From contig JBBRES010000023.1 in NCBI GenBank assembly GCA_038202665.1, positions 1 to 19,197 of the forward strand: a DNA stretch of 19,197 nucleotides. Direction: 5' to 3'. The notes under the pieces were generated by a model, which saw only the letters and a list, made by a program, of their open reading frames with translations, ran no database searches and was not told the DNA's origin. The translations under genes were made by a program, and so were the position numbers. This DNA is from Kapaibacterium sp038202665 (GTDB taxonomy: Bacteria > Bacteroidota > Ignavibacteria > Kapaibacteriales > Kapaibacteriaceae). Below, in pieces: positions 16,284 through 19,197 of this stretch; position 1 is the stretch's first letter, and each line of letters starts with the position of its first letter.

Positions 16284-19197
16284 ATGAACAGCCTCGGTTG
16301 TAAACAGGTTGTACTCCTTCTGTCCATTCTGAGTTGTCTTGGCGTAATGTCGGCTTCAGCCCACATTGCCGATAAGGCCCGAACGCGTGACAAGAACCAA
16401 GAGGATGTCCAACGCGACCCTGCCGGTATCTACGATCTTCAGAAGAATCTTGTGTCGAGCGTTGAGTTCTACACAACGAACTACGGGATCTTTGGATATG
16501 ACGTTCGCAACTCAATCGGTGGCGGACGATGGCCTCGCGGGTCACAAAACCAGTACATTTTTGCTGGTGGAGCATGGTTCGCCGCTCAAAAGGTGCCGCC
16601 GGCCGACACGCAGCTGCGCAAGCGCGTAATGGTAACGTATAATCCGAACAATGGCCGTTCTTGGATGGTGCCGGGTACCATAGAGGATGGGGTGGTGGTG
16701 AAGCCGGATGCTGCCGCGCAGCAAAAGTACCGCGTGTATTTCTCGACAGACGTGAATCCAAATGACGGCACCTCGTATGCTGATCCAACACAACCGGCCT
16801 GGCCTATCTGGGACACCAATGCAGACGATACGGTCCGGTTCAATAATTACTTCGGTAATTATGTGAACGATCAGGCGAAGCGCACAAAGGCAACGTATTC
16901 GAAGGGCCCTGCCTTCATCTCAGGCGAAGACATCTTTTCAGTGTTTAAGGACACCGATTTGAGTCGCTATGACGATGGATCCGCAAAACGCCGTGCTGAA
17001 GGATTCCCATTTGGTTTCCAGATCGAGCAGACGATCTACACTTGGGGCTTTGGTGACTATCGCGATCTTGTCTTCAATAAGTACATGTTCATTCACCCAA
17101 CCACGTACACGGATACGCTGTATCAGTGCTGGATGGGTGCTGTTATGGACGTGGACATTACTCTGTCTACAAATCCAAATCTTGGTGCACAAAACGATCG
17201 TGCTCGGTACTATACTGAAGAAGACTCGTTGAACCTTTCCGTTCAATGGTCCAATGGCGATCGTGGAGAAGCTGGTCGCGGTTTCGGCTACCTTGGCTTC
17301 AACTTCCTTGAGAGCCCTGCAGTAGACGCAAACGGCTTTCTTCGGAAGGACAAGCGCAAGTTCCCGGTTCAAGAGCAGTTGGGCTTGCGCACGATGCGCA
17401 ACTGGCCAATCCAATATGATCCGCAGTTGAATGAGGAACGTTACAACTTCATGTCCAGCGGCGAGCGCGATGGTGATGACGGTCCTGGTGACCGCCGACT
17501 CCTGATGTGTACCGGCCCGTTCAATGTTCGTCCCGGTGATTCGGCCCGTATCGTTGTTGGGATCATCCTTGCAGCAACTGCAACAGGGAATGATGCAACA
17601 GGTACTACCGAAGACATGGCTGAACTCATCCGTAAAGTACGTTTTGCTCAATCCGTGTATAACAACTCGTTCCGCGCTCCAGAGCCACCAAAACGTTCCG
17701 TGATCAAGGGAATTCCTGGCGCGAACGGCTTCACCTTCCCAAAAGAGGGTTGGATACCGTTCAACAATGCTGTGGCCATCCAGTGGGATTCCACTTCAGA
17801 GATGTCGGTTGATACTCTTGAGCGCGGACTCGACTTCTTCGGATATCGCGTTTATCGCGCACGACGTACAGATCTTGACACGTTTGACGTAGACGAGATC
17901 CAATCAAAGCGTAAGGGTCCGCTGGGTTGGAAGGAACTTGCACGCCATGAAATGATAAGCCCGTTCATCAAGTCTGCTGTCGCAACTACAGCCGGAACAA
18001 AAATTGATGAGTTCGACATTATCGACGTGATCAAACCCGGACAAAAGCGCTTCCTCGCGATGCGCAGACCAACAGTTTCAGGTCCATGGGGATCCGTCTT
18101 CGTGCCCTTGTACAACAAACGCGCTCCAGACTATCAGTGCTTGTATTACAAGCCCAAAGCCGACTCCACTCTCGACATCTCGAGACTCGACCGTGCTGAT
18201 TCGATCAGCTTCATGTGGTTCACGTCTCAGTTCGAGACGCTTCCAACAGTAAGCCGCCGTGCTGGTAACATTCCCGCCTGTGGTGGGGCTGTTTTGGTAC
18301 TCGATAGTACGCAAGCTGCTAAGGCAAAGGACAGCTTAATCAAGTTGATTCTTGCGCGCAAGATCAAGATAGATCCGTTCATGTTCAACGACACAAACAT
18401 GGTACCGGACGCAAATGGCACGTTACAAGTACAGGCCGTGAAGCGTCCCTATGAAGAGACGAATGAATGTCGCCGCGGACCGATAGCATCTTGGATGCGT
18501 CAACAATCGCAAGGTCGTGTCTTCTTCGATGACGGTGATGATAACAATGACGGATCGGTCCTCTATTCGGCCAGTCCGAACAAGAGCGAGAAGCTGATCA
18601 ACAACATGGACTACTACTATCGTGTGCTTGCCTACGATGAAGGGGACTATTTGCTCCCTACGCCGGCAAAGCTGAACGATGGCGCACCAGGACTTCCAAA
18701 CGTTGCAAAGACCATGCCGTTAGCAGCTCGTGTAGGAGACGCACCAAGTATTTCCGTGTCGATCCCTCCGAGTGAGCAAGCAAAACTTGGCGGCATCTAT
18801 AACATTCGCTTCCTTGTGCAAGATCCACAGCGGTTCAATCAAATGTTTGGTGGCCGCACCATTCAACTTCAATTCTTCCGTACATGGGTTGGGGTAGATG
18901 TTCCTGGTACTACGCCACGTGTTGCAAATGGACTCTACGGGATCTTCATGTTCCTAAAGGATTCCGCTACTCAGCAAGCACTAGGTGCGTTCCAGTCGTT
19001 ATTGCCCCCTGAACTTTGCCCAACAGGTGCACAGTTCACGAATAAGGGTGGTGCTCCAGGGTTCTTCACGGAAAATGCACGCACATGGGTTGATACGAAT
19101 GGTGTTCGAATCGATACGATTCAAACAATACCTCCAACCTATGACACCGTCACATTTGGAGTCCCAACGAACCGTGATCGACTGATTCGCTACGGAT
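16284..19197 (+). CDS. Very large secreted surface protein of unknown function (3' partial)
   Basis: The frame is open from here to the right edge with no stop, giving at least 971 residues. A signal peptide covers about residues 1-26 ('VVLLLSILSCLGVMSASA'). Early on, 'GRWPRGSQNQYIFAGGAWFAAQ' contains a motif I recognise as common in large secreted proteins of Ignavibacteria-like bacteria ('W-P-x-G-S...Y-x-F-x-G-G-x-W'). An FN3-like stretch ('LERGLDFFGYRVYRARR') begins near nt 17815, and an Asp-rich loop 'DDGDDNNDG' near nt 18527 may bind calcium. No catalytic motif is visible. By its two neighbours and its style it is probably another T9SS cargo, but the C-terminal sorting domain lies outside the window, so this is inference. 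Alternative starts are 16254 and 16239 (6 codons after the receptor stop). It is the third gene of the unit that begins at 10962. Confidence 0.85.
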   Translation, partial: MNSLGCKQVVLLLSILSCLGVMSASAHIADKARTRDKNQEDVQRDPAGIYDLQKNLVSSVEFYTTNYGIFGYDVRNSIGGGRWPRGSQNQYIFAGGAWFAAQKVPPADTQLRKRVMVTYNPNNGRSWMVPGTIEDGVVVKPDAAAQQKYRVYFSTDVNPNDGTSYADPTQPAWPIWDTNADDTVRFNNYFGNYVNDQAKRTKATYSKGPAFISGEDIFSVFKDTDLSRYDDGSAKRRAEGFPFGFQIEQTIYTWGFGDYRDLVFNKYMFIHPTTYTDTLYQCWMGAVMDVDITLSTNPNLGAQNDRARYYTEEDSLNLSVQWSNGDRGEAGRGFGYLGFNFLESPAVDANGFLRKDKRKFPVQEQLGLRTMRNWPIQYDPQLNEERYNFMSSGERDGDDGPGDRRLLMCTGPFNVRPGDSARIVVGIILAATATGNDATGTTEDMAELIRKVRFAQSVYNNSFRAPEPPKRSVIKGIPGANGFTFPKEGWIPFNNAVAIQWDSTSEMSVDTLERGLDFFGYRVYRARRTDLDTFDVDEIQSKRKGPLGWKELARHEMISPFIKSAVATTAGTKIDEFDIIDVIKPGQKRFLAMRRPTVSGPWGSVFVPLYNKRAPDYQCLYYKPKADSTLDISRLDRADSISFMWFTSQFETLPTVSRRAGNIPACGGAVLVLDSTQAAKAKDSLIKLILARKIKIDPFMFNDTNMVPDANGTLQVQAVKRPYEETNECRRGPIASWMRQQSQGRVFFDDGDDNNDGSVLYSASPNKSEKLINNMDYYYRVLAYDEGDYLLPTPAKLNDGAPGLPNVAKTMPLAARVGDAPSISVSIPPSEQAKLGGIYNIRFLVQDPQRFNQMFGGRTIQLQFFRTWVGVDVPGTTPRVANGLYGIFMFLKDSATQQALGAFQSLLPPELCPTGAQFTNKGGAPGFFTENARTWVDTNGVRIDTIQTIPPTYDTVTFGVPTNRDRLIRYG

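Noticed and set aside
16938..17651. A 237-residue open frame on the - strand
   Set aside because: It lies wholly opposite the well-supported secreted protein on the + strand, has no ribosome-binding site or recognisable domain, and is of the kind expected as a shadow.
1..19197. CRISPR arrays, tRNA or rRNA genes, insertion sequences, phage genes
   Set aside because: No regularly spaced repeats, cloverleaf-like sequence, transposase motifs or phage structural genes were recognised on either strand.

Overview
The window reads as a stretch of a free-living Gram-negative genome from the Bacteroidetes/Chlorobi (FCB) side of the tree. The evidence is two intact C-terminal type IX secretion (T9SS) sorting domains, a TonB-dependent receptor with a carboxypeptidase-regulatory-like N-terminal domain, and M16 peptidases, YIP1 and ECF sigma genes in an FCB-like style. 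Kapabacteria or Ignavibacteria relatives would fit, but that assignment is inference. All ten genes lie on the + strand and coding density is very high. I see no tRNA, rRNA, CRISPR array, insertion sequence or prophage.

Region 1 (1-3063): the 3' part of a large secreted surface protein (beta-helix repeats, adhesion-like modules, T9SS sorting domain), closed by a clear 12-bp terminator hairpin. Region 2 (3075-8956): lnt (lipoprotein N-acylation), a zinc M16 peptidase, a second M16 protein without the zinc site but with the complementary Arg/Tyr pair, and a YIP1-family membrane protein. Gaps are 4-12 nt, so this is probably one operon concerned with the cell envelope. The two M16 proteins look like the two halves of a heterodimeric peptidase.

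Region 3 (9010-10877): an ECF sigma factor overlapping by 4 nt with a protein that has an anti-sigma-like N-terminus, one inner-membrane helix, a long Pro/Ala/Val/Ser linker and a C-terminal part that reads like a small outer-membrane beta-barrel. This possible envelope-spanning anti-sigma factor is the most unusual item in the window.

Region 4 (10962-19197): after an intergenic promoter candidate come an Asp-box (BNR-like) secreted protein with a T9SS signal, a 1048-residue TonB-dependent receptor, and a very large secreted protein that is still open at the right edge (at least 971 residues). These probably form a second transcription unit devoted to surface and outer-membrane functions. A second point of interest is the lnt promoter region: a sigma70-like promoter appears to be nested inside the preceding terminator, which would give an almost leaderless lnt mRNA.
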